NCBI GenBank assembly: GCA_963817945.1
Contig: CAWFQH010000004.1
Span: forward strand, 310,001-374,000
DNA: 64,000 bases
Origin: VRUE01 sp963817945
Lineage (GTDB): Bacteria; Actinomycetota; Thermoleophilia; Solirubrobacterales; 70-9
Reading direction: 5' to 3'
Shown here: one piece after another, positions 41,703 through 49,100 of the stretch
Layout of the letters: every line of letters starts with the position of its first letter
Numbering within the stretch: position 1 is the stretch's first letter
Position numbers and translations under genes: made by a program
The notes under the pieces: generated by a model
Told to the model about the DNA's origin: nothing
Database searches by the model: none
What the model saw: the letters and a program-made list of their open reading frames with translations, nothing else

Positions 41703-42563
41703 TCAGGCGCGTTGTTTCAGGCCCGCCCTGCGCAGACGCTTGGCGGCCAAAACTTCCTTGCGGTCGGCGCCTTTCTTGTTCGGGCCTGGGGTCTCGAGGG
41801 TGGCGGGGAGGCCCTCGAAGCGGGGCTCGGAGAGGAAGGCGGCTAGGCCGCGTTTGCCCATCTCGCCCTGGCCGACGTTGGCGTGGCGGTCGCGGCAGGA
41901 GCCGAGAGGGGCGGCTGCGTCGTTGACGTGGACGCAGCGGAGGCGGTCGAGGCCGACCTTCTCGTCGGCTTCGTCGAGCACGGCGCCGAGGTGGGCGGTG
42001 TCGGTGATGTCGTAGCCCTGCACAAAGAGGTGGCAGGAGTCGAGGCAGAGACCGAGGCGGTTGCCGGCGCCGGCCAGCTCGATCAGCTCGGCGGTCTCGT
42101 CGAAGTTGCGGCCGAGGAGGCCTTTGTGGCCGGCAGTCTGCTCCAAAAGGAGCGGGCAGCTCTCGCTGTCCTCCAGGGCGGCGGCGATGACCTTGGCCGC
42201 GCGCTTCATCGAGGGGTCGTGCGGCTCCCCTTTTTGCGCGCCGGGGTGGAGGACGACGCCGGCGGAACCGATCCCGTCGCCGGTCCGCAGCGCGTGGGTC
42301 AGCGAGGCCAGTGACTTCTTCCGCATCTCCGCGTCTTTGGTCGCGCAGTTGATCAGGTAGACGGCGTGGATCACGACCGCTTCGACCGGCGAAGCGGCCA
42401 TCGTCTCGCGGAAGGCGGCGAAATCGTCAGGCGTGAAACGGGTCGGCCGCCACATGCGCGGGCTCTGGTTGAAGATCTGAATCGATTCGCAGCCAAGCTC
42501 GGTGCCGCGCTCGATTGCCTTCGCCAATCCGCCAGAGGTGGAAACATGCGCGCCGACCAGCAT
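41703..42563 (-). CDS. nfo: Endonuclease IV
   Basis: 286 aa. This zinc-dependent AP endonuclease incises DNA 5' to abasic sites. The family motifs are GAHVSTSGGLAKAIERG (about residues 4-20), QIFNQSPRMWRPT, VIHAVYLINCA, GVVLHPGAQKG, LLLEQTAGHKGLLGRNFDE, GLCLDSCHLFVQGYDI and HVNDAAAPLGSCRDRHANVGQG. ATG 42563 is chosen because the protein then starts MLVGAHVS. The start faces the gltX start directly, leaving no intergenic space. Together with the SRAP protein it handles abasic sites. Confidence 0.95.
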   Translation of the reverse strand: MLVGAHVSTSGGLAKAIERGTELGCESIQIFNQSPRMWRPTRFTPDDFAAFRETMAASPVEAVVIHAVYLINCATKDAEMRKKSLASLTHALRTGDGIGSAGVVLHPGAQKGEPHDPSMKRAAKVIAAALEDSESCPLLLEQTAGHKGLLGRNFDETAELIELAGAGNRLGLCLDSCHLFVQGYDITDTAHLGAVLDEADEKVGLDRLRCVHVNDAAAPLGSCRDRHANVGQGEMGKRGLAAFLSEPRFEGLPATLETPGPNKKGADRKEVLAAKRLRRAGLKQRA

Positions 42564-42564
42564 C

Positions 42565-43932
42565 TTGTCCGCCGACTCTCCTATCCGACTGAGGTTTGCT
42601 CCCTCGCCGACCGGTGTCCTGCACATCGGCGGCGCGAGGACGGCACTCTACAACTGGCTCGCCGCGCGCCGAGCCGGGGGGGAGCTGGTGCTGCGGATCG
42701 AGGACACCGACCGCGAGCGGTCGACTCCCGAGAACGTCGAGCAGATCCTCGACGCGCTGCGCTGGCTGGAGCTGGACTGGGACGAGGGTCCGGTCTCGCA
42801 GGCCTCGCGCGCCGACCGCCACGAGGTCGCCCTGAAACGGCTGCTTGACTCCGGTGCCGCCTATCGGGACACGGCAACGGCGAAGGAGGTCGAGGCCTGG
42901 AAGGCCGAGCATGGCGCCGACCGCGGCTACCGCGGCGAGCCGAGCGCCGAGCCGGGGGCGGCGATCAGGCTGCGGGTCCCCGACGAGGGGGAGACGGTCG
43001 TGGAGGATCTGATCCACGGCCCCGTCCGTTTCCCCAACCGCAGCTACGACGACTTCGTCATCGCCCGCGGCGATGGCTCGGTCCTCTACAACTTCGCCGT
43101 CGCGGTCGACGACGCGGAGATGGGGGTCACCGACGTGGTCCGCGGCGACGACCATCTCTCGAATACGCCCAAGCAGCTGCTGGTCCTGCGGGCGCTCAGT
43201 CACGAGCCGCCCCGCTACGCGCACTTGCCGCTCCTGCACGGACCCGACGGGCGCAAGCTCTCCAAGCGCCATGGCGCCGCATCGGTGCAGGAGCTGCGTG
43301 AGGCTGGCTACCTGCCGGCGGCGGTGCGCAACTACGTCGCCTTGCTTGGCTGGGGCGCCGACGACGACGCGACGCTGATCCCGACCGCGGAGCTGATCGA
43401 TCGCTTCCGGATCGAGGACGTCGGTCGGGCGGCGGCGGTCTTCGACGAGAAGAAGCTGCGCTGGATTAACGGCCGCTACATGCGCGAGATGCCACTCGAG
43501 GAGTACGCGGAGGCGGTGGGGAGCCATCTCGGGCGACCGGTCGACGAGCAGCTGCTGGCAGCTTGCGAGATCGTCCAGGAGAAAGCGCAGACCTTGGCGG
43601 AGGTGTGGCCGTTGATCCGCTTCCTCTTCGAGCCGCCCGTCGAGGACGAGAAGGCCTGGCGGAAGACGATGAGGGATGGTGCCCTGGCGGCGCTTGAGGC
43701 TGTGCGCGGCGCCCTCGCGGGCAGCGACGACTTCGACAGCGAGGCGGTCGAGGCGGCGCTGGAGCCGCTGCCGGAGCAGCTCGATGCCAAGCCGGGGAAG
43801 GTCTACCAGCCGGTTCGGGTCGCGATCACCGGTGGCACCGTCTCGCCGGGAATCTTTGAGTCGCTGGCCGCCCTGGGACGCGACGAATCGCTGGCGCGGA
43901 TCGACGCGGCGATCGCCCGGCTTCGCCCCTGA
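42565..43932 (+). CDS. gltX: Glutamyl-tRNA synthetase
   Basis: 455 aa from TTG 42565; GTG 42538 is the alternative. It charges tRNA-Glu. The class I signatures are FAPSPTGVLHIGGARTALYNWLAARR and KLSKRHGAASVQELREAGYLP, with GDDHLSNTPKQLLVLRALSHEPP between them. With GatCAB also encoded in this window it is probably a non-discriminating enzyme that also charges tRNA-Gln. The C-terminal anticodon-binding part (QPVRVAITGGTVSPGIFESLAALGRD) is normal. Confidence 0.95.
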   Translation: MSADSPIRLRFAPSPTGVLHIGGARTALYNWLAARRAGGELVLRIEDTDRERSTPENVEQILDALRWLELDWDEGPVSQASRADRHEVALKRLLDSGAAYRDTATAKEVEAWKAEHGADRGYRGEPSAEPGAAIRLRVPDEGETVVEDLIHGPVRFPNRSYDDFVIARGDGSVLYNFAVAVDDAEMGVTDVVRGDDHLSNTPKQLLVLRALSHEPPRYAHLPLLHGPDGRKLSKRHGAASVQELREAGYLPAAVRNYVALLGWGADDDATLIPTAELIDRFRIEDVGRAAAVFDEKKLRWINGRYMREMPLEEYAEAVGSHLGRPVDEQLLAACEIVQEKAQTLAEVWPLIRFLFEPPVEDEKAWRKTMRDGALAALEAVRGALAGSDDFDSEAVEAALEPLPEQLDAKPGKVYQPVRVAITGGTVSPGIFESLAALGRDESLARIDAAIARLRP

Positions 43933-44061
43933 GCGCACAACAAACGGTTCCTTGCCGCGCCGCAGGGGACAACGAAACGCGAAGTGCACCTCAGTAATGG
44001 GGAGGGGATCGCTAAACCGTGCGTCCTCCGGTGCCGATGAGCTGGGCGGAGGCCATCGTCC

Positions 44062-45141
44062 ATGTCCACGAAGTCACAATCCAACGGAAAAGGCCGCAAA
44101 GCAGACGCTATGGGCTCGAAAGGGGCCGGCGCCGCCGCACCGGGCGCCCGCCTCGCCTCTGCTTTCGAGGCGGTGGAGAAGTTCCCCGCCCTGATCGAGT
44201 CGCGGGCGCGAGTGATGAAAGCAGCAACCGCCGAGACCTCGCAGCTGGGCGAGTTGGTCGATGCGGTCGAGGCCGACGTCGCCCTGACCATCTCCGTCCT
44301 TCGCTTCGCCAACCGCGCCAGTACCAACGGCGGCATCGGTGGCGTCCCGACGGCGATCGAAACTCTCAAGCCCTCCGGCGTGCTTGCAATCGCCGGCACC
44401 GCTCCCGTCTTCGACTTCTTCGAGCCGAACGGCGGCTGGGAGATGCGACCGGAGCAGGTTCGCGTCCACGCCCTCGCCACCCAACAGGCCGCGGAGCGGA
44501 TCGGACGGGCGGTCGGCTGGATCGAACGCGACGAGCTCGTCGTCGCTTCGTTGCTCCATGACATCGGCCGGCTTGTCGTCTCCAAGCTGCACCCGGGCCG
44601 GCGCACCTACTTCGACACTGCCTCGCGCACCCCCGAGCAGCGGATCCGCGAAGAACGCGACCAGCTCGGCATCGACCACGCTCTGGTCGGCGGCGTGTTG
44701 GCACGACGCTGGAACCTGCCGCAGCGGATTGCCGTCGCGATCGAGCGCCATCATGCCGAGGACGCCGACGGGCTGGCGGCGATCGTGGCCACCGCCGACA
44801 TGGTCGCTCACTATTCCCAGGGCGAGGCCGTGACTGCCGAGCGGTTACGGGCGATGGCCCAGCGCTGTGGCCTCGGCGCCGAGCAGCTGCGCGAACTGCT
44901 CTACGAACTCCCCTATCCGCGCGAGGAGGGGCGACGGATCACCGAGCCGTGTCCGTTGTCTGCCCGCGAGCTGGACGTCCTGCGCTTCCTCTCCGAGGGA
45001 CTGGTCTACAAGCAGATCGCGGGTGAGATGCAGCTCTCGGTCTCGACCATCCGCACCCACCTGCACAACGTCTACGGCAAGATCGGCGCCGTCGACCGCG
45101 CCCAGGCGGTTCTGACGGCGCGAGATCGAGGCTGGATCTAG
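44062..45141 (+). CDS. HDOD-domain protein fused to a LuxR-type DNA-binding domain
   Basis: 359 aa. Residues about 40-275 form an HDOD domain (FPALIESRARVMKAAT..., LVDAVEADVALTISVLRFAN, and a retained HD motif LLHDIGRLV with HALVGGVLARRWNLP and AIERHHAEDADGL). Residues about 295-355 form a GerE/LuxR helix-turn-helix (PLSARELDVLRFLSEGLVYKQIAGEMQLSVSTIRTHLHNVYGKIGAVDRAQAVLTARDRG). So a possible cyclic-nucleotide or stress-signalling HD module directly controls a transcription output. GCGGAGG precedes ATG 44062. The target genes are not known. Confidence 0.85.
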   Translation: MSTKSQSNGKGRKADAMGSKGAGAAAPGARLASAFEAVEKFPALIESRARVMKAATAETSQLGELVDAVEADVALTISVLRFANRASTNGGIGGVPTAIETLKPSGVLAIAGTAPVFDFFEPNGGWEMRPEQVRVHALATQQAAERIGRAVGWIERDELVVASLLHDIGRLVVSKLHPGRRTYFDTASRTPEQRIREERDQLGIDHALVGGVLARRWNLPQRIAVAIERHHAEDADGLAAIVATADMVAHYSQGEAVTAERLRAMAQRCGLGAEQLRELLYELPYPREEGRRITEPCPLSARELDVLRFLSEGLVYKQIAGEMQLSVSTIRTHLHNVYGKIGAVDRAQAVLTARDRGWI

Positions 45142-45150
45142 CCGCTCCGG

Positions 45151-45232
45151 CGGGCGGGTCCTGTCGCGGTGAGAGGGATCCTCGTCCTCGCAAGCTGCGG
45201 GCGAGGACCCCCATCGCCACGCCACCCGCCCG
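45151..45232 (+). repeat. Family I hairpin repeat, copy B (between convergent regulators)
   Basis: Outer arms CGGGCGGGT and ACCCGCCCG enclose CCTGTCGCGGTGAGAGGGAT, CCTCGTCCTCGCAAGCTGCG (one base different from the other copies in the loop) and the right half ending CATCGCCACGCC. It lies 10 nt after the HDOD-LuxR stop codon and 10 nt before the stop of the convergent regulator. It is thus well placed as a bidirectional 3' end. Confidence 0.9.
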
Positions 45233-45241
45233 AGAAACGGC

Positions 45242-45865
45242 TCACTCGATCAACGACTCCCGCAGCGCGATAGCTACCGCGTGCGTGCGGTTCCGGGCAC
45301 CTAAGCGAGCTAATGCGTTCTTGGTGTGGGTCTTGACCGTTTCCTCGCTCAGGTCCAGTTCTTTCGCCGCAGCCGCCGTGGAGCCGCCGTTGGCGAGCAG
45401 CTGCAGGATCTGGCGCTGGCGTTGCGTCAGCTTGCCGCGGCTGCCGCGTGGGGGCAAGGCGGGGTCGAGGAAGCGCTCTTGCGCGAGCGCCGCCCGGGTC
45501 GCCTTCAGCAGGTCGGCGGCTGCTGCGGTGCGGGCGACGTAGGCCGTCGCACCGGCCTGCAGGGCCGCGGTGGCGATGTGGCGCTCGGGTCGCTCGCCAT
45601 GGGCGACGATGCCGAGGCTCGGGGCATTGCGGCGCAGCAGCCGAATTGCCTCGTGGCCGCTCAGCGCGCCGCCTGCCTCACTTGGGGTCGGCCGCAGGTC
45701 GACGATCGCGACATCGATGCTGCCGACGTCGCGGACCAACTCGACGGCTTCGTCGCGGCTGCCGCTTTCTTCCACCTCGAAGCTGCCGCTCAAGGTCTCG
45801 CGGACTCCGACGCGCACCAGAGGGTGCCCGTCGATGACGAGGCACTGTGGATGAGCCGAGCCCAA
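45242..45865 (-). CDS. LuxR-family regulator with a degenerate receiver domain
   Basis: 207 aa from TTG 45865; GTG 45928 would give 228 aa but overlap the divergent Rrf2 gene. The N-terminal receiver keeps the phosphoacceptor-like Asp (DVAIVDLRP) but reads VIDGHPLVR in place of the usual paired acidic residues, and Arg replaces the conserved Lys (AYVARTAAA). It may therefore be a pseudo-receiver. The C-terminal LuxR helix-turn-helix is complete: KLTQRQRQILQLLANGGSTAAAAKELDLSEETVKTHTKNALARLGARNRTHAVAIAL. No cognate kinase is adjacent. Confidence 0.88.
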   Translation of the reverse strand: MGSAHPQCLVIDGHPLVRVGVRETLSGSFEVEESGSRDEAVELVRDVGSIDVAIVDLRPTPSEAGGALSGHEAIRLLRRNAPSLGIVAHGERPERHIATAALQAGATAYVARTAAAADLLKATRAALAQERFLDPALPPRGSRGKLTQRQRQILQLLANGGSTAAAAKELDLSEETVKTHTKNALARLGARNRTHAVAIALRESLIE

Positions 45866-45914
45866 GGACTCGATCCTACCCCGCCAGTCCGCAGCGTGCG
45901 GTAGAAAGGCCGGT

Positions 45915-46313
45915 GTGATCTCGATCACCTCGAAGTCCCGCTACGCCGTCGTCGCGATGGCCGAGCTGGCACGCTCTGGCGATCGGCCGGTGCCGATCAA
46001 AGAGTTGGCCGAGCGGCGGGGGATCCCGGAGCAGTTCCTCGAGCAGCTCTTCTCGACCCTGCGCCGCGGGGGCCTGCTGACCAGCCACCGCGGGATGAAA
46101 GGCGGCTACACCCTCTCGCGCTCGGCCGAGGAGATCACCGTGCTGGAGGTCGTCCAGACCCTCGATGGCAAAGTTGGCCAAGAGGCCGACGAGGCCGGCG
46201 GTATCTGGGCCGACGGCGTCGCCGCCCTGCGCAAGGTGTTCGGCCAGACGACGATCGCCGAGGTCTCCCGCCGCGAGCTGGACGAGGCCGCCTCCGGGAT
46301 GTACTTCATCTAG
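45915..46313 (+). CDS. Rrf2-family transcriptional regulator (CymR-like, no cysteines)
   Basis: 132 aa. The winged helix SKSRYAVVAMAELARSGDRPVPIKELAERRGIPEQFLEQLFSTLRRGGLLTSHRGMKGGYTLSRSAEEITVLEVVQTLDG is typical of Rrf2. The three cluster cysteines of IscR/NsrR are absent, which points to a CymR-type regulator of cysteine metabolism. cysK-cysE follow 1.1 kb downstream, which supports that role. GTG 45915 follows a TAGAAA hexamer (45902-45907) by 7 nt and sits in the palindrome GTGATC-TC-GATCAC. Confidence 0.9.
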   Translation: MISITSKSRYAVVAMAELARSGDRPVPIKELAERRGIPEQFLEQLFSTLRRGGLLTSHRGMKGGYTLSRSAEEITVLEVVQTLDGKVGQEADEAGGIWADGVAALRKVFGQTTIAEVSRRELDEAASGMYFI

Positions 46314-46329
46314 ATCCGGCCGCATTGGC

Positions 46330-47217
46330 TTACGTCCGCTCTCGGAGGCGCGCCGTCCATTGCGCATGGCGTCGCCGAAGTTCATCTTCATCGAGGTCGG
46401 CGCGGCCCAGCGGTAGGTAGTTCGGGACCCAGGATCCAACCGCATCAGCGGACTGAGCGACGGCCCAGCAGTCCCAAAGGCGCATCTCGCCGACTGCCTG
46501 GCCGGTCCCTGCTTCATAGGCCGCAAGAAAGTCGTCGGCAATTTGCTCGTCGAACAGGAGGACGAGATCGAGTCGGCACCAGCCCAAGTCGAAGCCACGT
46601 GGGCCGCGCGATCCGCCCGACCAGTCGACGATGCCCGTGAGCCTTCCGTCCCGCCAGACGACGTTGCCCGACCAGTAATCGCAGTGGGTGAGCACCTCTG
46701 GCGACGCAACAACCTCTGACCAGCGAGACCGAACTTCCGCCGCCAGCGGGCCACCCAATATCTCCTGAGAGCCCCCGCTGCCGTCGAACACGCTCGGCAG
46801 TTCCGCCAGCCGTTCGGTCGGCACCGTGTGCACCGCGGCCAACGCGCGACCTAACTCGCGCGCCCACCCCCCGGGATCAGTCGGGGTGATGTCCGGCTGA
46901 CCATCGAGCCAGCTGATCAAAGAAGTCGGGTACCTCGACCATCGGCCGTCCAGGTCGCCGCCGAGCAGCACCGGGGCCAAACCGCCGAGACCATCGAGGG
47001 CCCGCAGTACGCGCTGCTCACACAAGGGGGCAGGGTCGTCCACCGGAAACTGGCGGACGACAACGCTGATCGCGGGATTCTCGGTATCAACTCTCCAGGT
47101 GTCCGCGTGCTGGCCGCCTTCGAGGCGCGCGGCACCCAGGACCACGGCCGACGGGCCCGCCAGGCGCCGGACTTCCTCCAGCGCTCCAGATGAAGGCAGG
47201 GCCTCGGATCGAGTCAT
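46330..47217 (-). CDS. Aminoglycoside-phosphotransferase-fold kinase
   Basis: 295 aa. The APH superfamily is shown by the catalytic loop LTHCDYWSGNVVWRDGRLTGIVDWSGGSRGPRGFDLGWCRLDL (His-x-Asp-x4-Asn and the metal-binding IVDW). An N-terminal lobe with a glycine-rich turn and a mid-protein LISWLDGQPDI interlobe segment are seen. Substrates of this superfamily range from antibiotics to choline and sugars; nothing here decides which. It interrupts the rrf2-cysK neighbourhood on the opposite strand. Confidence 0.88.
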   Translation of the reverse strand: MTRSEALPSSGALEEVRRLAGPSAVVLGAARLEGGQHADTWRVDTENPAISVVVRQFPVDDPAPLCEQRVLRALDGLGGLAPVLLGGDLDGRWSRYPTSLISWLDGQPDITPTDPGGWARELGRALAAVHTVPTERLAELPSVFDGSGGSQEILGGPLAAEVRSRWSEVVASPEVLTHCDYWSGNVVWRDGRLTGIVDWSGGSRGPRGFDLGWCRLDLVLLFDEQIADDFLAAYEAGTGQAVGEMRLWDCWAVAQSADAVGSWVPNYLPLGRADLDEDELRRRHAQWTARLRERT

Positions 47218-47421
47218 CGCCGAACTCTAAAGTTGACGGCGCTCCAAGAGGATCCATTTCGATCGCCTATCTCACGGCGCTCTTGTTAGTGATGCCGTAG
47301 CGGCCCGCTTCGACCCTTTCGGACTGCTGGTGTCGATCTCATTACGCTGCACGGGTGCCGTGACTGCAAACCGCGCTGAACAGCGACTTCACCTCTGTCG
47401 TCCGGGGATGTGCTTCGTCTG

Positions 47422-48345
47422 ATGCGAATCGGGCCCGAGGCCTCGGCGGTTGTCGGCAACACGCCGCTGGTGGCGCTACGGCGGCTCGGCGAGGGGCTGG
47501 GGGCGGAGGTCTGCGCCAAGCTCGAGTACTTCAGCCCCGGCGGCTCGGTCAAGGACCGGATCGGGGTGGCGATGATCGACGCCGCGGAGGAGGAGGGGCT
47601 GATCGAGCGCGGGCGGTCGGTGATCGTCGAGCCGACCAGCGGCAACACCGGGATCGCCCTAGCGATGGTCTGCGCGGCGCGCGGCTACGAGCTGATCCTC
47701 ACCCTGCCGGAGGGGATGAGCCGCGAGCGGGCGAAGCTGCTGCGGGCCTACGGGGCGGAGGTGCGCGAGACGCCGTCCCTGGGCGGCATGGGCGAGGCGG
47801 TGGCGCTGGCCGAGGAGATCCGCGAGCAACGCAAGGGCTTCATGCCGCAGCAGTTCTCCAACCCAGCCAATCCCGAGATCCACCGCCGCACGACCGCAGA
47901 GGAGATCTGGCGCGACACCGACGGCGAGGTCGGCGCCTTCGTCGCCGGCGTCGGCACGGGGGGAACGATCACGGGGGTCGGTCGGATGCTGCGCGAACGC
48001 AATCCCGACGCGCTGATCGTCGCGGTGGAGCCGGCGACCTCGCCGGTGCTCTCCGGCGGTTCGCCCGGCCCGCATAAGATCCAGGGCATCGGTGCCGGCT
48101 TCGTGCCCGAGGTGCTCGACCGCTCGGTCATCGATGAGACGATTGCCGTCGACGACGAGGACGCCCTGGAGACCGCCCGTCTAGCAGCGCAGAAGGAGGG
48201 CATCCTGGCCGGGATCTCGGCCGGCGCCAACATCAAGGCGGCGCTGGAGGTGGCGGCGCGGCCCGAGCTCGAGGGGAAGCGCGTGGTCACGATCGTCTGC
48301 GACTCGGGCGAGCGCTACATGTCCCTACCCTTCTTCGCACCATGA
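47422..48345 (+). CDS. cysK: Cysteine synthase A
   Basis: 307 aa. It makes cysteine from O-acetylserine and sulfide using pyridoxal phosphate. The PLP lysine is in SPGGSVKDRIGVAMI; VEPTSGNTGIALAMVCAARGY is the phosphate/asparagine loop, and GVGTGGTITGVG binds the cofactor phosphate. ATG 47422 gives the usual MRIxxxxxxxVGNTPLV start and is preferred to GTG 47410. It overlaps cysE by 4 nt, so the two enzymes of cysteine synthesis are coexpressed. They commonly assemble as the cysteine synthase complex. Confidence 0.95.
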   Translation: MRIGPEASAVVGNTPLVALRRLGEGLGAEVCAKLEYFSPGGSVKDRIGVAMIDAAEEEGLIERGRSVIVEPTSGNTGIALAMVCAARGYELILTLPEGMSRERAKLLRAYGAEVRETPSLGGMGEAVALAEEIREQRKGFMPQQFSNPANPEIHRRTTAEEIWRDTDGEVGAFVAGVGTGGTITGVGRMLRERNPDALIVAVEPATSPVLSGGSPGPHKIQGIGAGFVPEVLDRSVIDETIAVDDEDALETARLAAQKEGILAGISAGANIKAALEVAARPELEGKRVVTIVCDSGERYMSLPFFAP

Positions 48346-49070
48346 ACGCGCTGCGCCGTATCTCCTGCGAGGTGAGGGACGACGTCAGAGCAGCGCGCGA
48401 GCGCGACCCCGCGGCGCAGGGGGTCTCCACGCTGGAGATCCTAACGAGCTGGGCTGGCGTGCAGGCCCTCCTGGCCCACCGCATCGCCCACGCGCTGCAC
48501 GGGGCCGGCGTGCCGTTGCTGCCCGGCGCGATCGCCTACGTGACCCGCGCCATAACCGGTGTCGAGATCCACCCGGCGGCGAAGATCGGGCCGGAGCTCT
48601 TCATCGACCATGGCTCGGGCGTGGTGATCGGCGAGACGGCTGAAATCGGCGGCTGCGTGACGCTCTACCAGGGAGTGACGCTCGGCGGCACCGGCTTCCA
48701 GCGGGGCAAGCGCCACCCGACGCTGGGCGACAACGTCACCGTCGGCTCCGGCGCCAAGCTGCTCGGTCCGATCTCGGTCGGCGACGGCGCCAAGATCGGC
48801 GCCAACACGGTCGTCGTCGAGGACGTGCCGCCGAGCGCGACGGTGGTCGGCAACCCCGGCCACCCGGTCAAGGTCGAAGGGCGCCGGGTCGAGGGTCCGG
48901 ACGCCGACTGGATCCACCTGCCGGACCCGATCGCCGAGGCGATCAAGTCGCTCTCGGAGCGCATCTCGAGAGTTGAGGAGCGGTTGGCCGAGCTCGACGG
49001 CGGCGATTCGGACGAGGTCGAGCGTCGCGATCTGGACACCCGCACCGGCCGCTCCTCCGCCGGCGGCTAG
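48342..49070 (+). CDS. cysE: Serine O-acetyltransferase
   Basis: 242 aa. It makes O-acetylserine for CysK. The left-handed beta-helix hexapeptide repeats run from about residue 70 to 180 (GVEIHPAAKIGPELFIDHGSGVVIGETAEIGGCVTLYQGVTLGGTG...HPTLGDNVTVGSGAKLLGPISVGDGAKIGANTVVVEDVPPSATVVGNP). The C-terminus extends about 60 residues as a charged, partly coiled-coil tail (IAEAIKSLSERISRVEERLAEL), and does not end in the Ile that inserts into CysK, so complex formation may differ. Confidence 0.95.
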   Translation: MNALRRISCEVRDDVRAARERDPAAQGVSTLEILTSWAGVQALLAHRIAHALHGAGVPLLPGAIAYVTRAITGVEIHPAAKIGPELFIDHGSGVVIGETAEIGGCVTLYQGVTLGGTGFQRGKRHPTLGDNVTVGSGAKLLGPISVGDGAKIGANTVVVEDVPPSATVVGNPGHPVKVEGRRVEGPDADWIHLPDPIAEAIKSLSERISRVEERLAELDGGDSDEVERRDLDTRTGRSSAGG

Positions 49071-49100
49071 CGCCGCCCGTCTCTTTATGCTCGGCTGACG

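Noticed and set aside
46318..46330. Terminator between rrf2 and the APH-fold gene
   Set aside because: No hairpin or T tract is visible; the two convergent stop codons are only about 16 nt apart.
47218..47421. Regulatory site (Rrf2/CymR box) upstream of cysK
   Set aside because: I looked for an inverted repeat like those bound by CymR but found none clear enough to report in this 204-nt gap.
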